Of a DNA stretch of 64,000 nucleotides, positions 47,381-59,342 are shown one piece after another. The stretch's first letter is position 1. Every line of letters starts with the position of its first letter. The notes under the pieces are model-generated. The model was given only the letters and a program-made list of their open reading frames with translations. It ran no database searches and had not been told where the DNA came from. The position numbers and the translations under genes are program-made. Where the stretch lies: the NCBI GenBank assembly GCA_947561585.1, contig CANNZV010000336.1:124001-188000 (forward strand), given 5' to 3'. Source of the stretch: Caprella mutica. Taxonomy: Eukaryota; Arthropoda; Malacostraca; Amphipoda; Caprellidae.

Positions 47381-48530
47381 TTTTTTTTTGCACAAGAGGT
47401 TTTTATCCTGGAATAATTATTCAAATAACATAGTATCCCTTTCCTTTCACAGTGTTTTTAGTACTATTTCCCCTTTAGTTTACCTTCACATCTTTAAATA
47501 TAGTTCTTACCATTATTTCCAATCAAATTAAATCATTACAATTTTTCGTAACACATCCTAAGATTAGTAAAAAAACTAGTTTTGCGGAACGATTAGTGAT
47601 TTAACATTAATTACAATTTATTAAACCCTCCCTATTCCAGGATCGAAATGCCCTTTTTCAATATGTTTATCAAGTTTCAGCCATATAATGTGCCTAAATG
47701 AATAAAAATTCGATGGGATGGATTCACCACATTGATCCAACCTTCTCCCAAGGTAACATTCCATGAGAATGGTAAACCACATTGGTCCCAAGCAATTAAT
47801 TTCTAGGCTACTTTTCAGTCCGCCATCTCTTGATTATTGAACTATACAATGTGTTTTTCTACCTATTCTTCCAACTAACAAGTGATAATTTCCTGTGGGC
47901 TTCAATTAAAAAACCACATTTATTAAAATCGTCTAGAGACAGTCTACCTACACACGTCTACACATTTTATATGATTGATAACCACTTTTTATTTCTACAA
48001 TAAACTTAAAACCCGTCTTTTTTAGCCCAGTTTTTGATCTCTATATGATCTCTCTTTAAAATTTTAAGGCTTTCTAATTTCAAACGTGATATTATATCAG
48101 TTTCAAATATTATTTGATCGTAAAATGTAGGTATATTGCCTAAATATAAATTTCACTTGAATATTCACTGATTTGGTTTGTTTTCAAAATAATAATTACA
48201 TATTTGCCCAATACTTTTGAACAATCCAAAATGTATAAATAAATTGATATTATTATACCTTTTTTCCTAAAGCATAAATCCGATTCTAATTTTAATATGT
48301 TATGATGGATGATAACGAAAACAAGTTGGTAAAATTTAAACTTTGCAACGTTCATAAATCTAGAGATATAAAGTCTTGAAATTTGTTCCACAGTTTTAGA
48401 CGATACTATATACAAATTATAATATATTAAATTATTAATACAGTAAAATCCTCAATAGAGAATATAGTCCTGAGTAATGAAGTAGACTCTATAGTAAAAT
48501 AAATTTTCGTTTATTGTTTATATTATTAAA
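47381..48530. other. AT-rich non-coding sequence
   Basis: No supported gene; the frame at 48140-48415 (minus) is AT-rich and unconvincing. Confidence 0.4.
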
Positions 48531-48845
48531 TATTATTCACACGAATTGAAACAATTGTTAGTGTTTTTAAGTTTTATTTTGTGTTAATAATATCACTTAT
48601 ATTAAAGGTAAAAACTAATTATTCAATCACCTGTTCCACATATTAAATTATCAATCGATAAAAAGCATAAACTTTCTATTATTTTAAAACACTGATAATT
48701 CACTATCAATTTTACGCAATCTGTTGTCAGCAGTAACTATTCTTTATGTTATCTTTTACAATATCCACAATACTAACTAAGTAAGACAATTCATGAATTG
48801 TTATCCCAAATTGTACTACAAATCCTTCTATTTACCCCTTCCCCA

Positions 48846-49925
48846 TCAGTCTCTGTGATCTGCTCCAAATCCGTAAAGTGTCCTAGTAATTGCTCCTCCC
48901 AATATTTTTTCTCTACCTCCATTGATAGGTTTTTTATCTCCGCTTTTTTGGTCTGTCTCCGAGTCTCCAGATTCTTTCATCAAACTTGATTCTGTTATGG
49001 AATTTTTTTTTTATTTATTATTGAACATTTTTTGTCGTTAAATCTAAAGATTATATGCATTGTACATAAATTGCATAGATACAAGAGCAAATTATTAGGC
49101 AATTTGAAAATTCGGAAGAATGATCACCTTCTATACGTATAAAAGAAGTTTTTATTCAATATTGGGATAAATCTCTTGATCTGTCATCGATAAAGTTAAA
49201 TTGAAAGAATTACTCACCTGTATGTTATCTAGCTGCAATTCTGGATAATATTTATTACATTAACGGGGAGGGGGGGGGGGGGTGCGTCTGATTTTCATAT
49301 CAAATGATAATATGATAAATAAATAATGATTAGTAACAGATATGAAATATTTCGTCTCAAATCACCAGTATTTTCAGAGAAAATAGGTTTTTTATTAGTT
49401 ATTATAAGCTTATGCGATCATCTCCAATAATCTTAATAAACGTTTATAGAATGTCTGTTTATCTTCGGTCATGTTTAATCATTGACAGATATTCAGATAG
49501 CTCACTAATAGTTTTTATTATTTAAAAATACTTCTCTCACCTCTTTCGACTTCATCTCGTATTTCATTTTTCATCATCCGGTCGTCCGCCATTCCCTGCA
49601 CCAGAAAAAAAATTATACTCATTAATGAAGAATAAATAAGCATAAATCATTTTTCTTCTAACTTAAACGACATAAATTATTTTTGGTCTAAATTTAAAAA
49701 CAATAATTTGCATTTTATATAAGTAATTATTAGTTTCACTTGTTATTCTTATAATTCGTTATAAGAATAACTGTTCCTTTTAATATTATTCTCTATTTGA
49801 TGAAAGTCTAATTTCCACTAACAAAACAAGGCTAATAATATTTTTCCCTGTGTCCACTACTACGTTATCCTCACCATAGCAAGTACACCCAGCACCATCA
49901 AAGACATCACCAACATTACCCTCAT
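48846..49925 (-). CDS. SGR-E: divergent secreted peptide of the family
   Basis: Exons on the minus strand: 49875-49925, 49541-49595 and 48846-48991; 83 residues. Signal peptide and acidic spacer match SGR-A. Exon 3 opens SSLMKESGDSETDQKS and continues DKKPINGGREKILGGAITRT, ending FGADHRD before TGA. The Gly/Arg repeat tail is nearly lost, so the mature part is chemically different from the other members. Splice sites and phases (0, 1) are intact. Introns are 279 and 549 bp, the most compact copy. It shares the DKKPINGGRE block with SGR-F. Confidence 0.7.
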
Positions 49926-49988
49926 CTTGTTAATATCTTCTACCAGACGTACGAAAACAGAATGTCACGCTACAGCTCAGGTTTGGAA

Positions 49989-50023
49989 GTGACTATTTGC
50001 AATGCAGTACCCTGACTCTTATA
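49989..50023 (-). promoter_or_regulatory. core promoter of SGR-E
   Basis: TATAAGAG at 50016-50023 (minus), with the conserved start-site block below it. Confidence 0.6.
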
Positions 50024-51700
50024 CCAACTGTGAATAATAAATTTACTCGATAATTACATATTTGATATCGATTAGACAATGCAATTATTGTGACCTGGTT
50101 CATTTAAAATTGAGCATTTATTTTAAATAGGTTAATAACCGGATTCAGCACAGCTGCTTGTATTCAATGCACTAAACTTTATATGTTCATATTATCAGCG
50201 ATCAAAAATAGATAGAAAATAACTAAGTTTTGATGTATGTATGTAAGAACAATTAAATAAATAATTTAATTATTAATCAAAAAACAAAATCTCTATTTCA
50301 AGTTCTTTGTATTATGGTAATTAAAAAGAATACTTTAAATTTTTTCGTATTCAATTGATAAATGATATGGGATTAGAAACGCCATTTAAGGAATGTATAA
50401 TAATAAGTTTCTATTAAGCTTCTTATAGTTTCTTATTAAGAATTTTTAAATCTTATCATACATTATCATTTTCCATTAATTTCCATAGGATTTGAATCAG
50501 TGTAAGTTTTTACCTCACAAATTAATGTTTGGTAAAGTTTCTCCCAAAGATTAAAAGTTATCTTAACTTTTTCTGGAGTTCATCTGAAACAAATAATTCA
50601 AATCCTCTACAGAAATTAAAAGAGTGTAAATAAATTTACTATAATTAATAAGAATCGTTTATCCTATAAGAATACAAATTTATCTAACTATATTTAAATT
50701 CGGATTTATCAAAAATCTAGTGATAACATTTTAACGTTATAATAACGTTATTATTAGGGTTGTGACAAATATGCTTTATATTCACTGGAAAAATATTCTA
50801 AATATTTTCTAAATACATTCTTTTATGCTCTGAAATAAACTTTATATTCTCTAAAAATATGTTTTATATTCTTTTTATGCTCTTAATGCTCTAATTATAA
50901 AAGTACTGTACTTAATTAGATTGATAAACCTGATAAAAGATATTAGCAAGCCCCTTAAATCCTATATGGATGCTAATCTCATGTTTCGGTGCCATGGAAA
51001 TCTTTGGAAGAGTTTAAATAAGTCGTAATAACTTGAATCATGTCATATGGTATGGATCCAAAGTGTACATCGTCTAACAAAGTTCAGTCTCAATAGTATT
51101 CGGTTAATGAAATGGGAAAATCTTTAAGGTTATTCGTTACAGTGTTATAACGTTGAACAGTTGTTGAGATGAAATGAAAATTAAATTTGTAATAATAATT
51201 TATATATACTGAAAAGATTTTAACAAATTCCCATCTATTTTTAATCTATCTTTAAAATATTTTCATAAAGTAATTGGTTTGGTCAGATTATTTTGAGGAA
51301 AACATTAAAGAAGGCTGTAATTGTTGAATGATTTGCAGATTTTAGGTGAGCAAAAGAGTTCTAGTTTGTAATAAATATATATTGTAATTAATTGTTTATA
51401 TTATTGAATAATACTAACAAGAATTGAAACAATTGTTAGCTTTGAGATAAGTTTTATTTTGTGTTACTAATATCACTAATTTTTAGAAGGTAAAAACTAA
51501 TTAATCAATCATGGTTCCACATATATTACTCGATGAAAGCTTAAAAAAATATCAATTTTACGCAATCTGTTTCCAGCAGTACTATATTCTTTATGTTAGC
51601 TTATACAAAATCCACATAATACTAACTAATTAAGACAATTCATGGATTATTATTTTAAATAGTAATTTTCCTCCAAATTCTCTGATTTACCCCTTCCCCA
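50024..51700. other. intergenic DNA between SGR-E and SGR-F
   Basis: To about 50700 this is duplicated upstream flank shared with SGR-D. From about 51410 it is 3' flank shared by the family (AACAATTGTTAG and following). Between them is AT-rich DNA with several TATATTCTNT words near 50770-50880. No other gene. Confidence 0.5.
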
Positions 51701-54001
51701 TCATTTTCTGTAACCTCCTCCTTTTCCTCCTATTCCGACTCCTCCTTCATTTGTGCCTCCACTTGCTCTTATCCACATTCTTTCTCTTCCTCCATTGATA
51801 GGTTTTTTATCTTCGCTTTTTTGGTCTGTCTCAAAGTCTTCAGATTCTTTCATCAAACTGGTATCTGTTATGGAATGTAGTTAATAATTATTGAACGTTT
51901 CTCTTTAGTTATTCTAAAGATGATATGCATTGCACCTAAATAGTAGAGATACAAAAGTAAATTATAAGCAATTTCAAATTTCAAATAATTACGACACGTT
52001 TATTAGAAGTCTATTTTTCAATCTGGAGATCTATGAACTGCCATCAATAAACATAAATTAAGAAAATTACTGACCAGTATGATATCTGCAATTCTGTATA
52101 TATCAACGTGAAAATTAATAATTTACAACAATAGATTTCTGCTAATAAATGTACCATTTCAAAATGAATTGGACTTCAAGTATTCGGATAGCACAATTTG
52201 TAATGCAAACTTCAAAGCTCTGAATTATTGTATTGGTATATACGGTATATATTATATGTATCATCACTAGAGTCCGGATTTCTATGCCCTTTCAATCTAG
52301 GCGAAATAGCACTAAAAACTATGCAAATTATGCTCTTAAAAATATGCTTTATAGCCCAAATCTATGCTAAATATGCCGTTATAAATTGACTAGTTATACC
52401 TCAAATAACGTTTTCTTTATTCAAAAACATTAAAAACATGCCGTATGAGTCAAATGGTAGACTTAATTAAGTATACTTTTCTTTAATTTTGAGGTTGTAT
52501 AGGTAATGTTTACCGTTTCAAATGGAAAATTATCAAAGTACATTTTGTGTAATTATTAAAAATGAAATTGGAAATCGAACAACATTTTGTGCATCGAATT
52601 TTTATTAATATATGACAATTAAATGATATAGCAACAAATAACCATAAACGATGATTTCTCAGATTCTCAGTTCTACTTAGAGACAGCTAAAGTTTCATTA
52701 ATACCTAACAAAATATTTGAACAAGAAAAATAAGTCTCTATATAACAAAGATATAGTAATTATTTATTCATCTAGCTTGATAAAATTAATAGTTGCTATA
52801 TTTAGAATATAAATAATTTAGCAATAAACAATTTTAAGTTTTGATAAGCTTCTTTCTACTTCATTGCAACTGATGTCAACGAGGCGTACTTGAAATACAT
52901 TGCATTTTGTGTTATATTCCTTTCAATCTGCACCTCTTTCACTCCAGCGATAATGCTTCGTATTTATTCTATGGGTTGCAATCCAGGATTATTTGCTACA
53001 AAACTATTGGTATCATGTTGGCATCATCCTCAATCAAATCTACCAAATTTACACTCTTACGCCTATGTTTCGCTGTTTTAAACTGTGATACAGCATTTGA
53101 TTTCTTGTAGCTACTTAGCTTCACATTGCATGGCTTGCATTTCAAAACAACGTTTTCATTGCATAACACCCAAATTCATCAACTAAATTTCGGATCATGA
53201 CGTTATCAGACCGCTTAACATTGGTTATTATTAATTAATGAGTTGTTAAGACTACGAGGACTTGGAACTAAATGACTTGCTAAAATATTACAACAACAAC
53301 CAAAAAAAAAACTGTAAATATAAAATGGAGCAACTGTAGCATAAACTTTAATATCTCTTAAATAGAGTTTTGCATGCTGTAGCATAGACAAAAATATCCT
53401 TAAATAGAAAATATTTTATGCTTTGTATGCAAAATAGGTTAATGCCTATAAAGCATAGATCATCTATGCTTTTATAGCTTTCTATGCTGTTATTCTGTTA
53501 GAGCATAGAACTTTGGGCTCTAATCATCACTGACTAAGATGCGTACAGCTCAGTAATTGTTCTCATTATTTTAACATACTTTCTGCAACATCCCACAGTT
53601 CATTTTCCTTCCTCGGGTCGTCAGTCCTTCCCTGGACCTAAAAGAGAAAATATTGTGCTACTCATAAATGGAGATAAAACAATAGAAAATAATCGTTTTT
53701 TTCTTAAATATAATCAGTATTGTCAAACCTAAACCTTATAAATTATTATTGGTTTAAATTCAAAATTTAATTTGTATTATATCTCTATTATTTTATAAAT
53801 CATTATTAGATTGATTCACTTGTTATTCTTATAACCTGTTATAAGAATACTGGTATTTTTTCAAAATATTTCTCTATTCGATTGTAGTCTAATTTCCACT
53901 AACAAAACAAGGCTAATAAGGCCCTGTGTCCACTACTACGTTATCCTCACCATCGCAAGTACACCCAGCACCATCAAAGTCATCACCAACATTACCCTCA
54001 T
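51701..54001 (-). CDS. SGR-F: secreted glycine-rich peptide
   Basis: Exons on the minus strand: 53951-54001, 53580-53631 and 51701-51864; 88 residues. The signal peptide has a single Ser-to-Thr change. Exon 2 has diverged (GRTDDPRKENELWDVAE) and its old donor is destroyed, but a GTATGT donor 3 bp upstream keeps phase 1, so the frame is preserved one codon shorter. Exon 3 shares DQKSEDKKPINGGRER with SGR-E, then has a Gly-rich tail closing GGKGGGYRK and TGA. Intron 2 contains an hAT element. The compensated donor argues that this copy has been kept under selection. Confidence 0.7.
52268..53522 (-). mobile_element. 1.26-kb hAT-like element in SGR-F intron 2
   Basis: Flanked by the perfect 8-bp target duplication ATCATCAC (52260-52267 and 53523-53530). 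The ends read TAGAGTCCGGATTTCTATGC and, inverted, TAGAGCCCAAAGTTCTATGC. Both the 8-bp duplication and the TAGAG terminus fit hAT transposons. Subterminal TATGC(T) words are dense at both ends, as hAT transposases often require. A BED-type zinc-finger remnant lies inside on the minus strand. Confidence 0.85.
53000..53165 (-). pseudogene. BED zinc-finger remnant of an hAT transposase
   Basis: The minus-strand frame reads CNENVVLKCKPCNVKLSSYK and shortly after SQFKTAKHRRKS. C-x2-C followed by a His in a T-A-K-H context matches the BED finger found at the N-terminus of hAT transposases and of hAT-derived host proteins. In-frame stops on both sides and the absence of a catalytic region show that it is a relic. 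Confidence 0.6.
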
Positions 54002-54064
54002 CTTGTTAATATCTTCTACCAGACGTACGAAAACAGAATGTCACGCTACAGCTCAGGTTTGGAA

Positions 54065-54099
54065 GTGACTATTTGCAATGAAGTACCCTGACTCTTATA
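54065..54099 (-). promoter_or_regulatory. core promoter of SGR-F
   Basis: TATAAGAG at 54092-54099 (minus) in the conserved block. Confidence 0.6.
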
Positions 54100-55390
54100 C
54101 CAACTGTGAATAATAAATTTATTCGATAATTAGGTAGATGTAATTAGTGTGATCTGAGACATGTAAAATTGAGCTATTATTTTAATCGGTTAAGTGATTA
54201 AGCTGTTTGTAGTTCAATGCACTAATAAAAAAACTTTTGATGTTCATATCACGCAGTCGAAATAAGATTTTACTGAGTTATAAACGCCACAGCAATAAAT
54301 ATTCTTTTAATTTGTTATAAAACATTGTCAGTACATAGTTTAATGATATTAAAAATCATGTTACATTTGTTACCTCATTTAGGTTTTTAAACATTTTTTT
54401 TTAAATTGTATGCATAACATCCAAAATGAACTGATATACTGTCGAAATCTATTATTTACAGTTACTCTATTTTTCTTTCCTATAAATGAACTGTATTATT
54501 TGTCTGGCACAATTTTGTTGTCAGTTCCATCTATTTTATTATGTGTACAATCCTCTTTATTAATATACCAACAATATTTAAAGAGAAATTATTACCATTT
54601 TAATTACCTGAATATATTAACTTGCAATTATTATTAATTATTCATTTCTCTCTGGAATAATAATCTTTTTTACATTAATTATCTTTATAGTAAATTTATA
54701 GCTAATTAAGTATTTGCTATAAAAGTTCGTACCGTTTATTGGTGGTTTATTTATTGTTGACAATAATGTTTAATAATATTATATCCATGTCTAAATAAAA
54801 CTAAAAGAAACTCTCGATTTTATGCAAAAATCTCCGACATCAATCAGATGCAGATAATTACATTTAATTTATCTGTACAGTTTTATATCTTTTATATTTA
54901 TATTCCTTTCAAAACTGTAGTAACGGAATGAATGGAGAATCGTTTTTAATTAAACACTTTACATACTCCCCCATGTGAGATTATTCCATCAATTCTCTCA
55001 TTCTACTTCTCTATTGGAATGAAAAAACAAATTGTATAGAGCTACATTGGTCAGACGATGTATTGTATGTTTATGACACTATATTGCATACAATATCCCA
55101 CCAACAAATTCTTGAACAATTAACTCTGATGTCACTAATTCTTTTTATCTAAAACTTGGTGTTTGTGACTTTATTTCGTCTCTGAACTATTACTCTATAA
55201 ATTGTTTCCGAAGGTTTTCTCTTTCATTTCATGTATTACTTGATTTCTTAATGTGTTAGGATTTTCTACTCTTGCTCACTTTTCTATAAAATACTCGTAG
55301 AGAAAACATTTTTTGCTCGTGTAACTTTTTCGATTTTGATGAAGATTTTATAAAGGAAAAATAGTAAATTTCAAAAGAATAGAAAACAAT
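54100..55390. other. AT-rich non-coding sequence
   Basis: The homology to the other family members' upstream DNA fades by about 54250. No gene recognised. Confidence 0.45.
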
Positions 55391-55391
55391 A

Positions 55392-55860
55392 ATGATATAT
55401 GCTAGAACAAAACAATACTGTTGTTACTTTTCTAACTTAACTAGGGACCGATATTTACCGTTTTTGTTCCCTATCTCTATTGATGAGCGATTTTTGATAA
55501 CTAATCGAAAATTTAAAAACCAAAAACCTAGATTCTTGGGATTGAACTGTGATGAAAAGCAAGAGATTGTGAAAGAAGTCGTTCGAGGATTCCAAAACTG
55601 CCATTGTTTTTTTTTTTTTTTTTTTTGTAGCGTAAAATTCATTGATTTTTAGGAGGAAAAATCACATTTTGCAGGAGACCCAAAACCGTATATATTTGGC
55701 TAAAAGCGTAAATACGTAAAACATAGCCAAAAACTTGAATTTGGGTCCTGCATTGGTGGGTTGCAGTGTGTCTAGCCATGAAATTAGTTGGGACATAAAA
55801 GTTCACTCCCCAACATTCTTTTTGCAACCAAAAAAAACACAAATTTTCACCTTCGGACTT
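55392..55860. other. stretch with several open frames, identity unclear
   Basis: A plus-strand frame (55392-55652) reads RYLPFLFPISIDERFLI and later CDEKQEIVKEVVRGFQNCH before a long T run. Another frame at 55660-55855 also looks protein-like. More than one frame looks plausible, so none is accepted. It may be an old coding relic. Confidence 0.25.
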
Positions 55861-55886
55861 CCTTTGGTCTTTGACCTTTGAACTTT

Positions 55887-56362
55887 CTTAAAGGGGCAGT
55901 TCAGTCAAAATCAAACTATCGCCAAATTGGTCCTAAATCGATTTAGTATATTTATTTATGTAACATTAAAATATTCGTTGATTTTAGAAATGTTTATATA
56001 AAAAGTATATTGTAAATTAGTGGCGCTTATGAAAAATGGTGAAAAGAATTTGTGAAATTGAAAACTGTCCTTCGAGTCAATTAGATTTAGTTTTGAAAAG
56101 AAAACCATCTCTTCATAAATTACCTGTTAATACTGTTGATAGAAAAATTGTTCACATGTTATCAGCTGTAAAATGTAAACAAATAGTACAGAGTGGTGGC
56201 GCCATCTGTAGGAGGACGCAGGAACAAAATCGAATTTATAAAATATGATATATATCGCTTATTATATCTATTTCAACCGTTTAATTCTACAAGAATGCTT
56301 TATTCTTACTAAATGATCGTTCAACATTAATATTATGAAAACAAAAATTGACTGAACTGGTA
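55887..56362 (+). mobile_element. 0.48-kb THAP-bearing MITE
   Basis: The left end is CTTAAAGGGGCAGTTCAGTC and the right end, inverted, CCAGTTCAGTCAATTTTTG. It is the same family as 40157-40649 by end sequence and internal blocks. It contains the N-terminal part of a THAP-like reading frame, so it appears to be an internal-deletion derivative of a larger element that encoded a THAP transposase. Confidence 0.65.
56036..56248 (+). pseudogene. THAP zinc-finger fragment, 70 residues
   Basis: It begins MVKRICEIENCPSSQ and a little later has LHKLPVN. A start-proximal C-x4-C followed by an (F/L)HK-x-P motif is the signature of the first half of the C2CH THAP DNA-binding domain, found at the N-terminus of P-element-type transposases and related proteins. 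The distal C-x2-H is missing and the frame ends in TGA at the edge of the MITE, which fits an internal deletion. Confidence 0.55.
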
Positions 56363-59333
56363 CACGTTGCCTGAGAAATATTTCATTCTTACATATGGGC
56401 TAGAACTCTTTAATTGTTTTGCAATAAGCTCATAGGCGCATCCGTCTATGAGCTTATATTGTACTGAACATTTTCTTTTACCATTCAATGAAATGTTTCT
56501 ATATAGATTTGGGACATGGAGGCCCCTACCTAAAGAGACTATAACAACAAGAAAAAAAAAAAAAAATTTACCAAATTTGATGGGTCGATTCCCTTCAAGT
56601 TTGAGATAAATACAAGAAAAATAACCAAATATTAATTTAATCCTTACTGATTATAATTATTGACATTAATTATGAATTATATTCGAAAAATAGTTCGAAA
56701 TTGAATTTAACTACATCAAAAAAGGATTCTACTGGAACAATTATAAACCCTACTAAACTAAGAATCTAGTTTCTAAATTAAATAAATGACAATGGCTTAT
56801 AAAACCTATTTAATTACATAGAACTAATAACTCTATGTCCATATCATCAATCTTGATAAAGTACTCAAATTATGATTACAGTCCGTCGAAATGAATTTTC
56901 ATTATCCTTCATAGCTTTAATATTACGTAATCTGTAATAATTATTGGTCACTGATTATTCACGTCTCTAATTAGAAATATTATATGAAAGATAGGAACGA
57001 GGACAAGGAAAATTCAGAATGTTCCGATAGCCAGTGTGGTTGTGGGCTCTTTGTAAAGTCTGCTACAGACGTACAGAAATACATTCTGCTACAATTATTC
57101 AATGTATTAGCATTAATTGGGTATACTCAATATTTCGCTATATTTATTGGGTTGAACTTTACTAATTATTAATCCTTTCACTATCGTTTGGATTACATGT
57201 GCCGCATATTCATGGTACCATTTGTCTCAATGGTGTTTTTCAGTCATATAGCCAACTGATAAATTCTCTATATATATATATATTTATTTCTTCTGTTTAT
57301 TTGTTCAGTTACAGTTAAAAGACCCAAAATTCGATTTCTAATTTACATACTTACATTATTGTACTAGATTCCATTTTGTATATATATTTGTATTTGATAT
57401 AAAAATGGAATCAATAAAGATTTGATCCCAAAGAAATGTTCCATTCAATACCATAGTAATAAATGAGAAAATAATTCGAAGGGGTACTTGAATCATTTCA
57501 CTTCAGTCAGTTTACATTCAATAGCATTTTAACACTCATAGCTTGTAGTTACGTCCTCCACTACATGAATTCATAAATTATATGCATTTAACAAAATATT
57601 TAATTATTTCATTAAAGTTTTTTCATTTGTAGAGTTAATCAAAATATACCATTGAGTTTCTCATTATTATATCTCGTATTGATGCAGCAAAAAATTAATC
57701 AGTTTTTAGTTAGTAATTTTTAGTGTAAAATGCGCCTAAATTTTACGATAATTTATGTTAAAATCTAAAAACAGAAATTATCAAACACCAAAATTTATTC
57801 CTTCTCATTAATTTTATGATGGAAATATAATTTAGCACAGAAACTCATAGCCAATTTAACAAAACTTGTTTTATTCTCACAAAAATCTTGATTTAATACA
57901 TAGCGTATATGGAACCAGATTTTCATAGGTTTTCATTATCCAATCGATTACTTAACAAATATATTGGTGCCGGTAAAAATGTTTTTTCAATTACCGCCTC
58001 CAATAATAAATCACAGCGATCCCTCACGTCAAACCTTAATTAAAATGATGAATGCTGTTAATTCTTTTATATTGGATGGAAAAGAGTTCACCACATCGGG
58101 GGAGAAAATAATGATTTGATATCAGATTTGAATCCTCAGGGGAAACTGTCTTGTTTAATATAATATCTATATTTCTTATATCTTATTTACTATAGAATCA
58201 CTCATATAGCTGTATATTAGCACATTTCCTTGTATTTAACTAATTGAGTCTGCAGGTAATGCTTGGAGGTACTCACTTTATTTTGAGAGTAAAAATAAAA
58301 ATACGGTAATAAAATTAAAATTTAAAAAGTTTTTATCTTTTATTTTTATTCATTCTATTCTGATGATTCAGATTAACTTTAAATATTTTATATTTGTATA
58401 AATGCTTTTATTTCTCCTAGTTTGGTTTGGAAATGATCAGTGCAAACCTTGCATAATAAAGGAAATTTGTAAGTAACTGATAGAGGGACTTAATATTGAT
58501 GATCTTTTTACTGACTTATATTAAGTTTTATTTGGGTAATTGTTTTTATCTGATTATGTGAATAAAAGGGGCATGGGAATTTACATAAAACAGTGTTGAT
58601 TGATAATAATTTGAATGTTAAGTTAAAACAGTATGGTAAATTTAAATCAATATTTAGTATACAGAAGCATAAAAATGATTACTATTTAATTGTATATAAT
58701 TAATATACTAAATATCAAGCATTCTCTAACCCTATTAGTACCTAGCAATTACAGTTCCATATTTCAATGTAGTGGTCATGTTGACCAGCATCGGAAATTT
58801 GTAAATAATCCTTAATTGGTACATTTTGTTCATTCTTGAGTTTTGACAAAATATGGAAAATATTCACAAATTTAAATGAAAGTAGGAAAAAATCAGTAGT
58901 AATCAAAAGGAATTAAGGAGTAATTACTTATTTCAATTTTCATTCAAAGAATAATTAGATTTAAATTGACTTCCTATACTTACAATGAATAATGATCTAC
59001 TTCTGTAATACAAAAGATAATTAATAATTTTCAGAATATTTCAATTTTAAGCCTAGAGCAAATATTTTACCGATTTGTAAGTTCATTCAATCATTCCATA
59101 ACTTATATATTTTTTTCAAACCCGTTTTCCTTTTCTCTCACTCTAGCAAACTCCTCTGATTGTTATGATATTTACTATAATATTCTTCTCCCCCATCAAT
59201 CTTCACTACAGTCAGGAGAAGGAAATTGATAGGAAATTTACCGAGAGTTAATAACTCAAACTCTGCGATGTAATTACATATATCCTTTTTGTAGAGCTAA
59301 AAAGAAAAATATACATTGGTAATTATGACCATT
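56363..59333. other. AT-rich non-coding sequence with one weak small frame
   Basis: A 62-residue frame at 56984-57172 (NSECSDSQCGCGLFVK, then a hydrophobic stretch) could encode a small membrane protein, but nothing supports it beyond being open. A short TA microsatellite lies near 57270. Otherwise nothing is seen. Confidence 0.35.
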
Positions 59334-59342
59334 ATATAAAGC

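Noticed and set aside
55660..55860. Protein-like frame with UAA read as Gln, ending at TGA
   Set aside because: A second frame over the same bases looks equally plausible, so the reading is not specific.
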